Program-made: the position numbers and the translations under genes | In this document: in pieces, positions 1-5,261 of the stretch | Position numbering within the stretch: the stretch's first letter is position 1 | Layout: the number at the start of each line of letters is the position of its first letter | Notes under the pieces: model-generated | The model's database searches: none | Told to the model about the DNA's origin: nothing | What the model saw: only the letters and a program-made list of their open reading frames with translations | Assembly: GCA_964564165.1 (NCBI GenBank) | Contig: CAZLZZ010000197.1 | Span: 1-5,369 of the forward strand | Length of the DNA: 5,369 nucleotides | Reading direction: 5' to 3' | From: NORP309 sp964564165 | Lineage (GTDB): Bacteria > Pseudomonadota > Gammaproteobacteria > Xanthomonadales > Marinicellaceae

Positions 1-36
1 GTGCTAAATATTAGACAGGACTTATTAATTGCAGTA

Positions 37-202
37 CTAGGAGCTTGTCCCAGAATAGAAAATCTATTACAGAAAAGCTGAATTTGTGCCATTTTCAGCT
101 GTTTTTCGTCACATAGCGGAGCTATTCTCCTCAAAAAAGCCAAAAATCGCCCTAAACCCAGCTTTCCTTCATGACGATTCCTATTCTCGGACAAACTCCT
201 AG
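37..202. mobile_element. MITE-like element or IS remnant with terminal inverted repeats
   Basis: The ends are gagcttgtcccagaatag (41-58) and ctattctcggacaaactc (181-198). They are inverted copies matching at 16 of 18 positions. Each is flanked on the outside by CTAG (37-40 and 199-202), which would fit the YTAR target duplication of IS5-type elements; because CTAG is its own reverse complement, it could equally be part of the inverted repeat. The interior is only about 120 bp and has no coding capacity, so the element is non-autonomous and would need a transposase in trans. It contains two small hairpins (76-100 and 113-125). The IS5-family link is inference from the end sequence and target type; the inverted repeat itself is directly visible. 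Confidence 0.7.
76..105. terminator. Hairpin inside the MITE-like element, possible weak terminator of vapBC
   Basis: agctgaa (76-82) pairs with ttcagct (94-100), giving a 7-bp stem with an 11-nt loop. On the plus strand it is followed by gttttt. On the minus strand, the direction of vapBC transcription, the stem is followed by TTTTC. The stem is short and only moderately GC-rich, so termination would be weak. The element may supply a transcription end to vapBC. Confidence 0.35.
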
Positions 203-609
203 CTCCAATCTTCTAAATCTAATAAATGTGATGCTTGATAAAATGCCTTATCATTGCTTATGAGTCTTGCATTGGCTGAAAGTGAATGGGCAGCAATTAG
301 CATGTCCATAACACCTAATGTTTTGCCCTGTTTTTCACATTGACTTCGGAAAGTGGCATAAACTTTAGCCACTTTAGAATTCCATGGGAGAATATCAACA
401 CGAATCAAAAACTCATGTACAATTTTACGTAAATTTGTGGCATCAGGTTTTTTTGCTAATCCTGTCAGTAACTCTGCTTCGGTAATGGCAGATATGCAAA
501 TAGTTGAAATATTAATTTGCCTTAGTTTATTACTAATTTTTGGATAATTTCCTTTAATGATATAACTCACTGTATTGGTATCTAGCATAGTAAGTTGATG
601 CGCTTCCAT
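199..609 (-). CDS. vapC: VapC-type PIN-domain ribonuclease toxin
   Basis: This 136-aa protein is the toxin of a type II toxin-antitoxin pair. VapC enzymes are Mg-dependent PIN-domain RNases, often cutting tRNA or rRNA in the cytoplasm, and are held inactive by VapB. The acidic PIN residues are visible: D10 in MLDTN, E46 in the ITEAEL stretch, D102 in GVMDMLIAAHS and D120 in the ISND motif. The length is normal for the family and the C-terminus (LEDWS) is where VapC proteins usually end, so it appears intact. The start at 609 is chosen because it overlaps the vapB stop by one base (TAATG), implying translational coupling; an internal ATG at codon 8 (586-588) would give the more classical MLDTN start. 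The stop TAG lies in the CTAG edge of the adjacent MITE-like element. The specific RNA target cannot be read from the sequence. Confidence 0.92.
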   Translation of the reverse strand: MEAHQLTMLDTNTVSYIIKGNYPKISNKLRQINISTICISAITEAELLTGLAKKPDATNLRKIVHEFLIRVDILPWNSKVAKVYATFRSQCEKQGKTLGVMDMLIAAHSLSANARLISNDKAFYQASHLLDLEDWS

Positions 610-848
610 TAAAATAAGTCACGTTCTTGTACTGGACTATTATCGCGTTCATTCATAAAATCATCAGGAATATCTATAGTTTCCAATAAGTTAAAAAAAT
701 CATCCCATGAATCAGGTTTTCTTGAAAGAATAACATCGCCTGTATGAAGGTCTCTCCGGATAAAAACCTCATCACAGTTAAACCTAAACTCCTTCGGTAA
801 TCGAATGGCTTGCGAGCGACCATTCATAAATAATTTAGCAGATTGCAT
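609..848 (-). CDS. vapB: VapB-type antitoxin (AbrB/MazE-like DNA-binding domain)
   Basis: This 79-aa protein is the cognate antitoxin of the downstream VapC. The N-terminal half (about residues 3-45) has the swapped-hairpin AbrB signature AKLFMNGRSQAIRLPKEFRF, which in VapB proteins binds the operon's own promoter. The acidic, flexible C-terminal part (about 46-79, with SWDDFFNLL) is typical of the segment that wraps around the toxin and blocks its active site. The gene is first in a two-gene operon; its TAA stop overlaps the vapC ATG. An AGGGGG stretch just upstream of the ATG can serve as ribosome binding site. Autorepression through the palindrome at the promoter is expected for the family but is inferred here. 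Confidence 0.92.
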   Translation of the reverse strand: MQSAKLFMNGRSQAIRLPKEFRFNCDEVFIRRDLHTGDVILSRKPDSWDDFFNLLETIDIPDDFMNERDNSPVQERDLF

Positions 849-870
849 AGGGCCCCCTAATCGTTAATAA

Positions 871-907
871 TATATCACAATATAGACCAATAAGCCTAAA
901 AGGTCAA
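871..907 (-). promoter_or_regulatory. vapBC promoter with overlapping palindromic operator candidate
   Basis: On the minus strand there is a -35 TTGACC (902-907), exactly 17 bp, then a -10 TATATT (879-884), close to sigma70 consensus. Transcription would start near 872, about 24 nt before the vapB ATG. The -10 lies inside the imperfect palindrome TATATCACAATATA (871-884, arms TATAT/ATATA), a plausible VapBC binding site that would block RNA polymerase. The promoter elements are seen directly; the operator role is inferred from how VapBC operons are generally regulated. Confidence 0.65.
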
Positions 908-1125
908 TAAAAAACTATAAATTTCATTCTTGTATGAAATAATCGGCCCTATTGGTGATAAGGTTTTTTTAGAATTTCTTAGGCGCATTAAGGGCTTGTG
1001 CTACCATTGTGATTTCTATATCGAGATTTGGGATTTCCAAAAACCAATACAAAACTACAGAAATGTGCGCACAACAAAAGTTATGAAGATAAAACCCGCA
1101 TTATTATTTTTTTAAACACAGGTAT
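908..1125. other. Intergenic stretch between the divergent vapBC and frmA genes, no convincing gene
   Basis: The gap between the vapB start and frmA is 351 bp; its outer parts hold the vapBC promoter and the frmA upstream region. The middle contains one short plus-strand open frame (930-1115, 61 codons, start MYEIIGPIGDKVF). It lacks a Shine-Dalgarno sequence, matches no family I recognise, and ends in an A/T-run-derived tail (KIKPALLFF). I consider it most likely non-coding or a decayed gene fragment. I see no RNA gene or further repeats here. Confidence 0.4.
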
Positions 1126-1141
1126 TGAAAATTAATTTTCA
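1126..1141. promoter_or_regulatory. Perfect 16-bp palindrome upstream of frmA, possible operator
   Basis: TGAAAATTAATTTTCA is a perfect palindrome ending 59 bp before the frmA start. It has no loop and no T-run, so it is a better candidate for a dimeric regulator site than for a terminator. It lies upstream of the best but weak promoter candidate: TTTAAG (1144-1149), 17 bp, TAAAAT (1167-1172). No regulator gene such as frmR is present in the window. Chance formation in AT-rich DNA cannot be excluded. Confidence 0.3.
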
Positions 1142-1200
1142 GCTTTAAGTTACCCAACAAATACCGTAAAATGTCTTTTTCTTAAAATACAAAGACACGT

Positions 1201-2310
1201 ATGAAAATAAAAGCAGCAGTAGCATGGCAAGCAGGCAAGCCATTGGTAATCGAAGAAATTGATTTACAAGGACCGCAATTTGGCGAAGTTTTAATCAAAA
1301 TGGTAGCAACTGGTGTTTGTCACACCGATGCTTTTACTTTATCAGGTGCGGATCCAGAGGGCATTTTCCCAGCGGTATTGGGCCACGAAGGTGGCGGTAT
1401 TGTTGTTGAATTGGGAGAAGGTGTGACATCAGTGAAAGTAGATGACCATGTGATTCCTCTTTATACACCAGAATGTGGAGAATGTAGCTTTTGTACTTCG
1501 GGCAAAACCAACCTTTGCCAAGCCATTCGAGAAACCCAAGGCAAAGGCCTGATGCCAGATGGAACAACTCGTCTATCTAAAGATGGCAAGCCGATTTATC
1601 ATTATATGGGAACATCAACTTTTGCAGAATATGCAGTGGTTCCTGAAATTGCCTTGGCGGTTATCAATAAAGCAGCGCCTCTGGATAAAGTGTGTTTATT
1701 GGGTTGCGGAATTACCACAGGTGTGGGAGCTGTATCTAATACGGCGCAGATGGAAGCAGGTGCAACCGTTGCAGTATTTGGACTGGGTGGTATTGGTTTA
1801 GGCGTGATACAAGGTGCGGTGATGGCTGGAGCCAGTCGAATTATTGGTGTGGATATTAATCCTGATAAATTTGAATTTGCCAAGCAAATGGGTTGTACTG
1901 ATTTTGTTAATCCAAAAGATTACGATAAACCTATCCAAGATGTTTTGGTGGAAATGACCAATGGTGGCTTAGATTATACTTTTGAATGTGTCGGGAATGT
2001 CGATTTAATGCGGTCAGCTTTAGAGTGTTGTCACAAAGGCTGGGGAGAATCAATCATCATTGGTGTAGCTGGAGCTGGACAAGAAATTGCCACACGTCCA
2101 TTTCAGTTGGTCACTGGTCGTGTATGGAAAGGCTCTGCTTTTGGTGGCGTTAAAGGCCGTTCGCAATTGCCGGGTTATGTGGATGATTATCTCGCAGGCA
2201 AATTAAAAGTGGATGAATTTGTTAGTCATGAGATGGGTTTGGAAGACATCAATAAAGCCTTTGATTTGATGCATGCTGGTGATGGCATCCGAACGGTAAT
2301 TAAGTTTTAG
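1201..2310 (+). CDS. frmA: S-(hydroxymethyl)glutathione dehydrogenase / class III alcohol dehydrogenase
   Basis: This complete 369-aa zinc-dependent medium-chain dehydrogenase matches the usual FrmA/AdhC length. It oxidises S-(hydroxymethyl)glutathione, formed spontaneously from formaldehyde and glutathione, to S-formylglutathione with NAD+, and can also act in S-nitrosoglutathione reduction; it is cytoplasmic. Visible residues: catalytic zinc ligands C40 (GVCHTDAFTLSG), H62 (GHEGGG) and C169 (LGCGITTG); structural zinc cysteines C92, C95, C98 and C106; the Rossmann loop GLGGIG (194-199) and D218, expected for NAD preference. The class III signature region IRETQGKGLMPDGTTR (109-124) includes the arginine that positions the glutathione adduct. 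Upstream AAAGA is only a weak ribosome binding site. A formylglutathione hydrolase (frmB) often follows in operons, but here a hairpin and a convergent recombinase follow, so frmA is probably monocistronic. It is clearly less AT-rich than the cassette region on its right and is likely native chromosomal sequence. Confidence 0.96.
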   Translation: MKIKAAVAWQAGKPLVIEEIDLQGPQFGEVLIKMVATGVCHTDAFTLSGADPEGIFPAVLGHEGGGIVVELGEGVTSVKVDDHVIPLYTPECGECSFCTSGKTNLCQAIRETQGKGLMPDGTTRLSKDGKPIYHYMGTSTFAEYAVVPEIALAVINKAAPLDKVCLLGCGITTGVGAVSNTAQMEAGATVAVFGLGGIGLGVIQGAVMAGASRIIGVDINPDKFEFAKQMGCTDFVNPKDYDKPIQDVLVEMTNGGLDYTFECVGNVDLMRSALECCHKGWGESIIIGVAGAGQEIATRPFQLVTGRVWKGSAFGGVKGRSQLPGYVDDYLAGKLKVDEFVSHEMGLEDINKAFDLMHAGDGIRTVIKF

Positions 2311-2328
2311 CACAAATTTCTCAAATCT

Positions 2329-2354
2329 CGTTCCCATGCTCCTGCGTTGGAACG
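2329..2354. repeat. REP-like hairpin between convergent frmA and recombinase genes
   Basis: cgttcc (2329-2334) pairs with ggaacg (2349-2354). After one C/T mismatch, atgc (2336-2339) pairs with gcgt (2344-2347), including one T-G wobble, around a TCCT loop. This GTTCCCA...TGGAACG type resembles short palindromic repeats that I recall as dispersed in many gammaproteobacterial genomes; that is from memory, not a search. Its position 18 bp after the frmA stop and 12 bp from the recombinase stop suggests it could separate or terminate the two converging transcripts. Confidence 0.55.
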
Positions 2355-2366
2355 CACATTAAAGAT

Positions 2367-3209
2367 TTAAATATTCAGATTATCCGCGGGACTTTTAATT
2401 TTGTTAATCGAATGTGAGGAAACATGCGTATAAATTTGTGTAGTTTCCAAACGCTTATGACCCAAAAGCTCTTGAATATATCGAATATCAGTGCCCTCAT
2501 CCAATAAATGCGTAGCAAAACTGTGCCTTAAGGAGTGCACTGTCACTTTCTTTTTGATGGCTGCTTTCTTCACCGCGGATTTAAATACATTTTGTACACT
2601 TGTTGGGCTGTATTTTCCACCATTTTGACCTTCAATTAAAAAATCATGAGGTTTGTAAATTTTATAATATCCACGCAGTAAAGACAAAGTCTTTTCGGAC
2701 AACATAATATATCTATCCTTTTTGCCCTTGGCTTGCCTAACATGGATTTTCATCGCATCAGAATCAATGTCACCAATTTTTAAATTTAACAACTCACCCA
2801 AACGCAAACCACCAGAATAAATCAACAACAAAATTGTTTTGTGTTTTAAATTGTTGGTGACTCGGATAAGTTTAGAAATATCCTTAGCCGATAAAACTGT
2901 AGGCAAATAAACAGGTTTACGCAATTTGATGTTCAGTACTTTAGGAATGGGTTGATGAAAGACTTTGCCATATAAAAATCGAATAGTCGCCAAAACCTGT
3001 TTCATTGAAGAAAAAGAATATTTTTTCTGCTGTTTACAATAATACAAATAATTTTGGATATCATCATCAGAAATTTTTGTTACTTTTAACTCTGAAACCC
3101 ACTGTAAAAATAACTTTAAAGCCGACGAATAGTTTTTTACTGTAGCCTCAGAATAATTCTCAATCCGAGCTTGTTTAATAAAACGAATAATGATTTCTTG
3201 CTTTTTCAT
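2367..3209 (-). CDS. Tyrosine recombinase (XerC/D-like), proposed integrase of the cassette array
   Basis: This 280-aa site-specific DNA recombinase has a SAM-like core-binding domain at about 1-95 and a catalytic domain at about 105-270. The catalytic set is complete: R136 (GGLRLGELL), K161 or K163 (QAKGKKDRY), H225 and R228 (HSLRHSFATHLL), H251 (LLGHK) and nucleophile Y260 (QIYTHV). The tail KIKSPADNL resembles the SPLD-type C-termini of integron integrases and of XerD-like recombinases common in Bacteroidota. Between the K and HxxR regions it is short and appears to lack the additional IntI segment. The ATG at 3207-3209 is chosen because a promoter lies just upstream. A longer frame starting at 3311 would read through that promoter and the att core, and its ATG would lie inside the cassette. 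The gene diverges from the cassette genes, as intI does in integrons. Assignment as the array's integrase is inferred from position. Confidence 0.88.
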   Translation of the reverse strand: MKKQEIIIRFIKQARIENYSEATVKNYSSALKLFLQWVSELKVTKISDDDIQNYLYYCKQQKKYSFSSMKQVLATIRFLYGKVFHQPIPKVLNIKLRKPVYLPTVLSAKDISKLIRVTNNLKHKTILLLIYSGGLRLGELLNLKIGDIDSDAMKIHVRQAKGKKDRYIMLSEKTLSLLRGYYKIYKPHDFLIEGQNGGKYSPTSVQNVFKSAVKKAAIKKKVTVHSLRHSFATHLLDEGTDIRYIQELLGHKRLETTQIYTHVSSHSINKIKSPADNLNI

Positions 3210-3244
3210 CAAATACCATGTATTTTGCGTAGTATAAACAAAAT

Positions 3245-3273
3245 AATATAACATATAGCCGCAGTATATGCAA
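3245..3273 (-). promoter_or_regulatory. Recombinase promoter
   Basis: On the minus strand TTGCAT (-35, 3268-3273) is followed after exactly 17 bp by TATATT (-10, 3245-3250). The predicted transcript starts near 3238, about 29 nt upstream of the chosen ATG at 3209. This placement supports the 280-aa start over the longer frame. The promoter sits 17 bp from the att core, so recombinase or cassette events at the core could affect its expression. Confidence 0.5.
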
Positions 3274-3299
3274 TTGTGTATATTACGATGTTGTGTGGC
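3256..3299 (+). other. attI-like recombination site beside the recombinase gene
   Basis: The core GTTGTGT (3290-3296) sits between the recombinase promoter and the first cassette gene, the position of attI in integrons. It fits the GTTRRRY consensus at six of seven bases (T in place of the second R). The same hexamer TTGTGT occurs 17 bp upstream (3274-3279) and may be a second recombinase contact. The inferred crossover is between G3290 and T3291, so bases from 3291 on belong to the cassette. The left boundary given here is approximate. Confidence rests on the matching core and complementarity at the other end of the cassette. Confidence 0.55.
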
Positions 3300-3339
3300 A
3301 TTAAAAACCAACCAAGAATAAACAAAGAAACATTAAAAT

Positions 3340-3885
3340 ATGAGTAGTTCGAGACCAACAAAATCTATTGAAGAATTATTATCAATGTATGATAATGGAA
3401 AACTACTATTGCCAGAATTTCAAAGAGATTTTAAATGGCCTTTAGAAAAATCTGAAACTTTATTTGATTCCATTTTTAAAGATTTATTTATTGGTTCAAT
3501 AATCCTCTCAAAGCCACAGTTTGATTTAGCGTGCAAAAAACTTGATTTAAGAGAAAGGGGTTCAAAGAAAAGAAGACCAGTTCCTAAAAAGCATACTGTA
3601 GAAGACTTTGAAATAGATGATGTTTATACAATATTAGATGGTCAACAAAGAGTAACTTCAATTTATAGAACTTTAAAAGGACCTGACACTATCCACCTCT
3701 TATTTAAAGATATAGACACTCTTTTATCAGCAGAATACTATGATTATGAAAACAAGAAACCGAATGTAAGTTATGATGAATATATTGATGGTTTCGACTC
3801 AAGCAAACCTGATGATAAAACATTATTTATAAGCCTAAAAGATTTATATGATGGTCGAAATATGAGAGAAACACCTTATTCTTGA
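3340..3885 (+). CDS. N-terminal fragment: DUF262 (GmrS-like) domain
   Basis: This is the first reading frame of the broken nuclease gene, 181 codons. DUF262 hallmarks are clear: LLPEFQRDFKWPLEKSETLF (about 23-42) including the Q28-R29 pair, the SIFKDLFIGSIIL segment that follows, and the DGQQR motif (D100-R104 in TILDGQQRVTSIYRTL), which in this family forms the nucleotide-binding/hydrolysis centre. The authentic sequence probably runs to about E177 (GRNMRE); the last residues TPYS before the TGA (3883-3885) are out of frame. Alone it would lack the rest of DUF262 and the nuclease, so it is unlikely to act as a complete enzyme. Confidence 0.8.
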   Translation: MSSSRPTKSIEELLSMYDNGKLLLPEFQRDFKWPLEKSETLFDSIFKDLFIGSIILSKPQFDLACKKLDLRERGSKKRRPVPKKHTVEDFEIDDVYTILDGQQRVTSIYRTLKGPDTIHLLFKDIDTLLSAEYYDYENKKPNVSYDEYIDGFDSSKPDDKTLFISLKDLYDGRNMRETPYS

Positions 3886-3964
3886 TGAATATATCAATCC
3901 CTTTCTCAACTCTTTTTCAATCGATAATGAAAAAAAAGAAATATTAAGGGATTTTGCTATACAA

Positions 3965-5125
3965 TTGAAATCTGATTTTGTTTCTTCAATTTTAAAACAA
4001 AAAACCCTCATTTCAGTCCAGTTGTTGGATATGAATATTGAAAAGTTTTGCCTTTATTTTGAAAGGAGTAATTCACAAGGTCTTTCATTATCATTTACAG
4101 ATATAATAACTGCAAAAGTTTATACTGAATTCAATTTAAGAGAAGAAATAGACAAAGCAATAAAAAATCATACATACTTCACTGAAAAGTTGGTTGATTC
4201 AACCGTAAGATATATTAATTATTTAGCAAATGATTCTGTTACTAAAAAATCAATTTTAAAAGAATTAAACGGTTCACACTTTACAGAGTATTGGAGAAAA
4301 ACCGTAAAGGATTTATCAGTAATTCAAGGATGGTTAATTGAGAATAACTGGTTGTTTGATGTAGAAAAAATTCCTTACAAAACTATGTTATTACCAATTT
4401 TGTCTTTCTATCAAAATCTTGAAAATAAAGAGTTCTCTCAAGCAAGCATAAAACAATTAGATTTACTTAAATTTTGGTTTTATGGTTCTATAATTGACAC
4501 AAGATATGGTGGTGCAAGACACGGTTCTACAAATGTAGTTATAAAGGAAGATTGCGATATAATGAAAGGTATTGCTAAAAATAATTTTCCAGATAAAACT
4601 TATTGGCAGAAAATAAGAATAGAATATACTTTTGAAGAATTTAAGAAAATTGATAGTAAAGCAAATGCTAAATTTATGGCTCTTAACTATTATATGTGGA
4701 ATAAGAAACCATTTAAAAACTTGAATAATAATGCAGATGTAAGTTTTAACGAAAAAGTAGATGTTCATCATATTTTTCCTTCTGATTATTTAGAAAAACA
4801 ATTTGGAAAAGATTCTAATGAGTTTGATTATTCTGACACAATCTTGAATAAAATTAGAATTAACAAAATAGAGAATATTAAGATTAGTAACAAACCACCG
4901 AAAAAATATCTAAACGAGATTAGAACAAAAAACATAGAAATTAAAAAATCTCTAAAAACACATTATATTGGTGATGTAAATAAATTAATTAATGGTGATT
5001 TTGACCTAAACTATTTTGATTTTCTTAAAAGTAGGTATGATAGTATAACACCATTATTAGATGAATTGAAAAATGCGAATAAAAAATTAAGTGATGGTGA
5101 AAGTGATGGAATTTGGAATACATAA
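3965..5125 (+). CDS. C-terminal fragment: rest of DUF262 plus DUF1524 HNH nuclease domain
   Basis: This is the second reading frame. Its protein-like sequence is already open from about 3866 (HLILDEYINPFLNSF and onward), so the TTG at 3965 is not a credible independent start; it is simply the first start-like codon. From that TTG the frame has 386 codons. FERSNSQGLSLSFTDI (about 32-47) matches the conserved late DUF262 motif (FxRxNxxGxxLs). The nuclease motif VDVHHIFPSDYL (265-276) is the His-Me finger DxHHIFP of DUF1524, followed by the N-rich segment NKIRINKIENIKISNKPPKK (295-314) that normally completes the HNH fold. All key nuclease residues look intact, so the break upstream is probably recent or an artefact. 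Confidence 0.82.
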   Translation: MKSDFVSSILKQKTLISVQLLDMNIEKFCLYFERSNSQGLSLSFTDIITAKVYTEFNLREEIDKAIKNHTYFTEKLVDSTVRYINYLANDSVTKKSILKELNGSHFTEYWRKTVKDLSVIQGWLIENNWLFDVEKIPYKTMLLPILSFYQNLENKEFSQASIKQLDLLKFWFYGSIIDTRYGGARHGSTNVVIKEDCDIMKGIAKNNFPDKTYWQKIRIEYTFEEFKKIDSKANAKFMALNYYMWNKKPFKNLNNNADVSFNEKVDVHHIFPSDYLEKQFGKDSNEFDYSDTILNKIRINKIENIKISNKPPKKYLNEIRTKNIEIKKSLKTHYIGDVNKLINGDFDLNYFDFLKSRYDSITPLLDELKNANKKLSDGESDGIWNT

Positions 5126-5129
5126 AAAC

Positions 5130-5261
5130 GCCACACAACAACGTGTATAAATCATTGGGCAACAAGTGGTTAAATGAAGTTATAGATATAAATAAAGATA
5201 GAGATAAACCGAAAATGGAGTGCTTTTAAACGCCCAACGCCTCATACACAAACCGTTGTGC
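5130..5261 (+). repeat. attC-like site: imperfect inverted repeat ending the cassette
   Basis: Arms visible from outside in: CACAAC (5134-5139) with GTTGTG (5255-5260); a spacer of 3 nt (AAC) against 5 nt (AAACC); GTGTAT (5143-5148) with ATACAC (5244-5249); a 6/6-nt internal loop; and TTGGGC (5155-5160) with GCCCAA (5232-5237). About 70 nt of AT-rich loop lie between. Two paired boxes separated by unequal unpaired spacers, with a GTT core at the right end, are the structural plan of integron attC sites, which are recombined as folded single strands. The size of about 130 bp lies within the known attC range. The core is GTTGTGC rather than strict GTTRRRY. Similar repeats ending in accGTTGTG are, from memory, frequent between Bacteroidota genes. 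Confidence 0.68.

Larger units (their letters stand above)
3340..5125 (+). pseudogene. Frameshifted DUF262-DUF1524 protein, GmrSD/SspE-like predicted anti-phage nuclease
   Basis: The two open frames in this span read as one protein of about 594 aa if one base is removed near 3869-3872 (the run in gagaaacac). The whole span is 1786 nt, one more than a multiple of three, which fits a single inserted base. Proteins with an N-terminal DUF262 (ParB-like nucleotide-binding fold) and C-terminal DUF1524 (HNH/His-Me finger nuclease) include GmrSD type IV restriction enzymes, BrxU and SspE. These restrict phage DNA with modified bases or act in phosphorothioate-based defence, using nucleotide binding to control DNA cleavage. 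No DNA-modification or dnd/ssp genes are nearby, so a stand-alone GmrSD-like role is the best guess. The region is very AT-rich, unlike frmA, and the ATG is preceded by an A-rich stretch without a clear Shine-Dalgarno sequence. The shift may be a real mutation, a sequencing error or, less likely, programmed frameshifting. Confidence 0.85.
3291..5255 (+). mobile_element. Integron-like gene cassette carrying a DUF262-DUF1524 gene
   Basis: A 1965-bp unit runs from just after G3290 to G5255, between two GTTGTGY cores. It contains one plus-strand gene (broken by a frameshift) and ends with an attC-like inverted repeat. Its first bases, with the preceding G (GTTGTGTGGC, 3290-3299), are the exact reverse complement of GCCACACAAC (5130-5139) at the start of the attC-like repeat. 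In the excised circle these ten bases would pair and complete one folded attC site. The trailing core GTTGTGCTTC matches the same arm for only six bases, as expected if it belongs to the next cassette. The gene begins 49 bp inside the cassette, a typical short leader. Mobility is inferred, not shown. Confidence 0.7.

Noticed and set aside
930..1115. 61-codon plus-strand open frame between vapB and frmA
   Set aside because: No ribosome binding site, no recognisable family, and an A/T-run-derived C-terminus; treated as intergenic.
1334..1883. Open frames on both strands within frmA (1334-1567 minus, 1559-1801 plus, 1602-1883 minus)
   Set aside because: They overlap a well-supported gene with intact motifs and show no family features; shadows of frmA.
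3210..3311. N-terminal extension of the recombinase to 314 aa
   Set aside because: The extra 34 codons cover the recombinase promoter and the att core, and the ATG would be inside the cassette; the 280-aa form aligns with the normal start of the SAM-like domain.
4463..4771. 102-codon minus-strand open frame inside the DUF262-DUF1524 gene
   Set aside because: Low-complexity, aromatic/isoleucine-rich translation typical of antisense of AT-rich coding DNA.
5125..5229. Short open frame through the attC-like repeat (ending KMECF)
   Set aside because: Looks somewhat protein-like but has no ATG with ribosome binding site and lies in the loop and arms of the inverted repeat; at best a remnant of an older gene end.
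5130..5261. Reading the inverted repeat as a simple intrinsic terminator
   Set aside because: Stem is interrupted, loop is about 70 nt, and no T-run follows; the complementarity to the distant leading core is better explained by attC.
3290..5261. Reading the two GTTGTG cores as ends of an insertion sequence
   Set aside because: The cores are in direct, not inverted, orientation relative to each other, there is no transposase between them, and the right end carries a large internal inverted repeat absent on the left.
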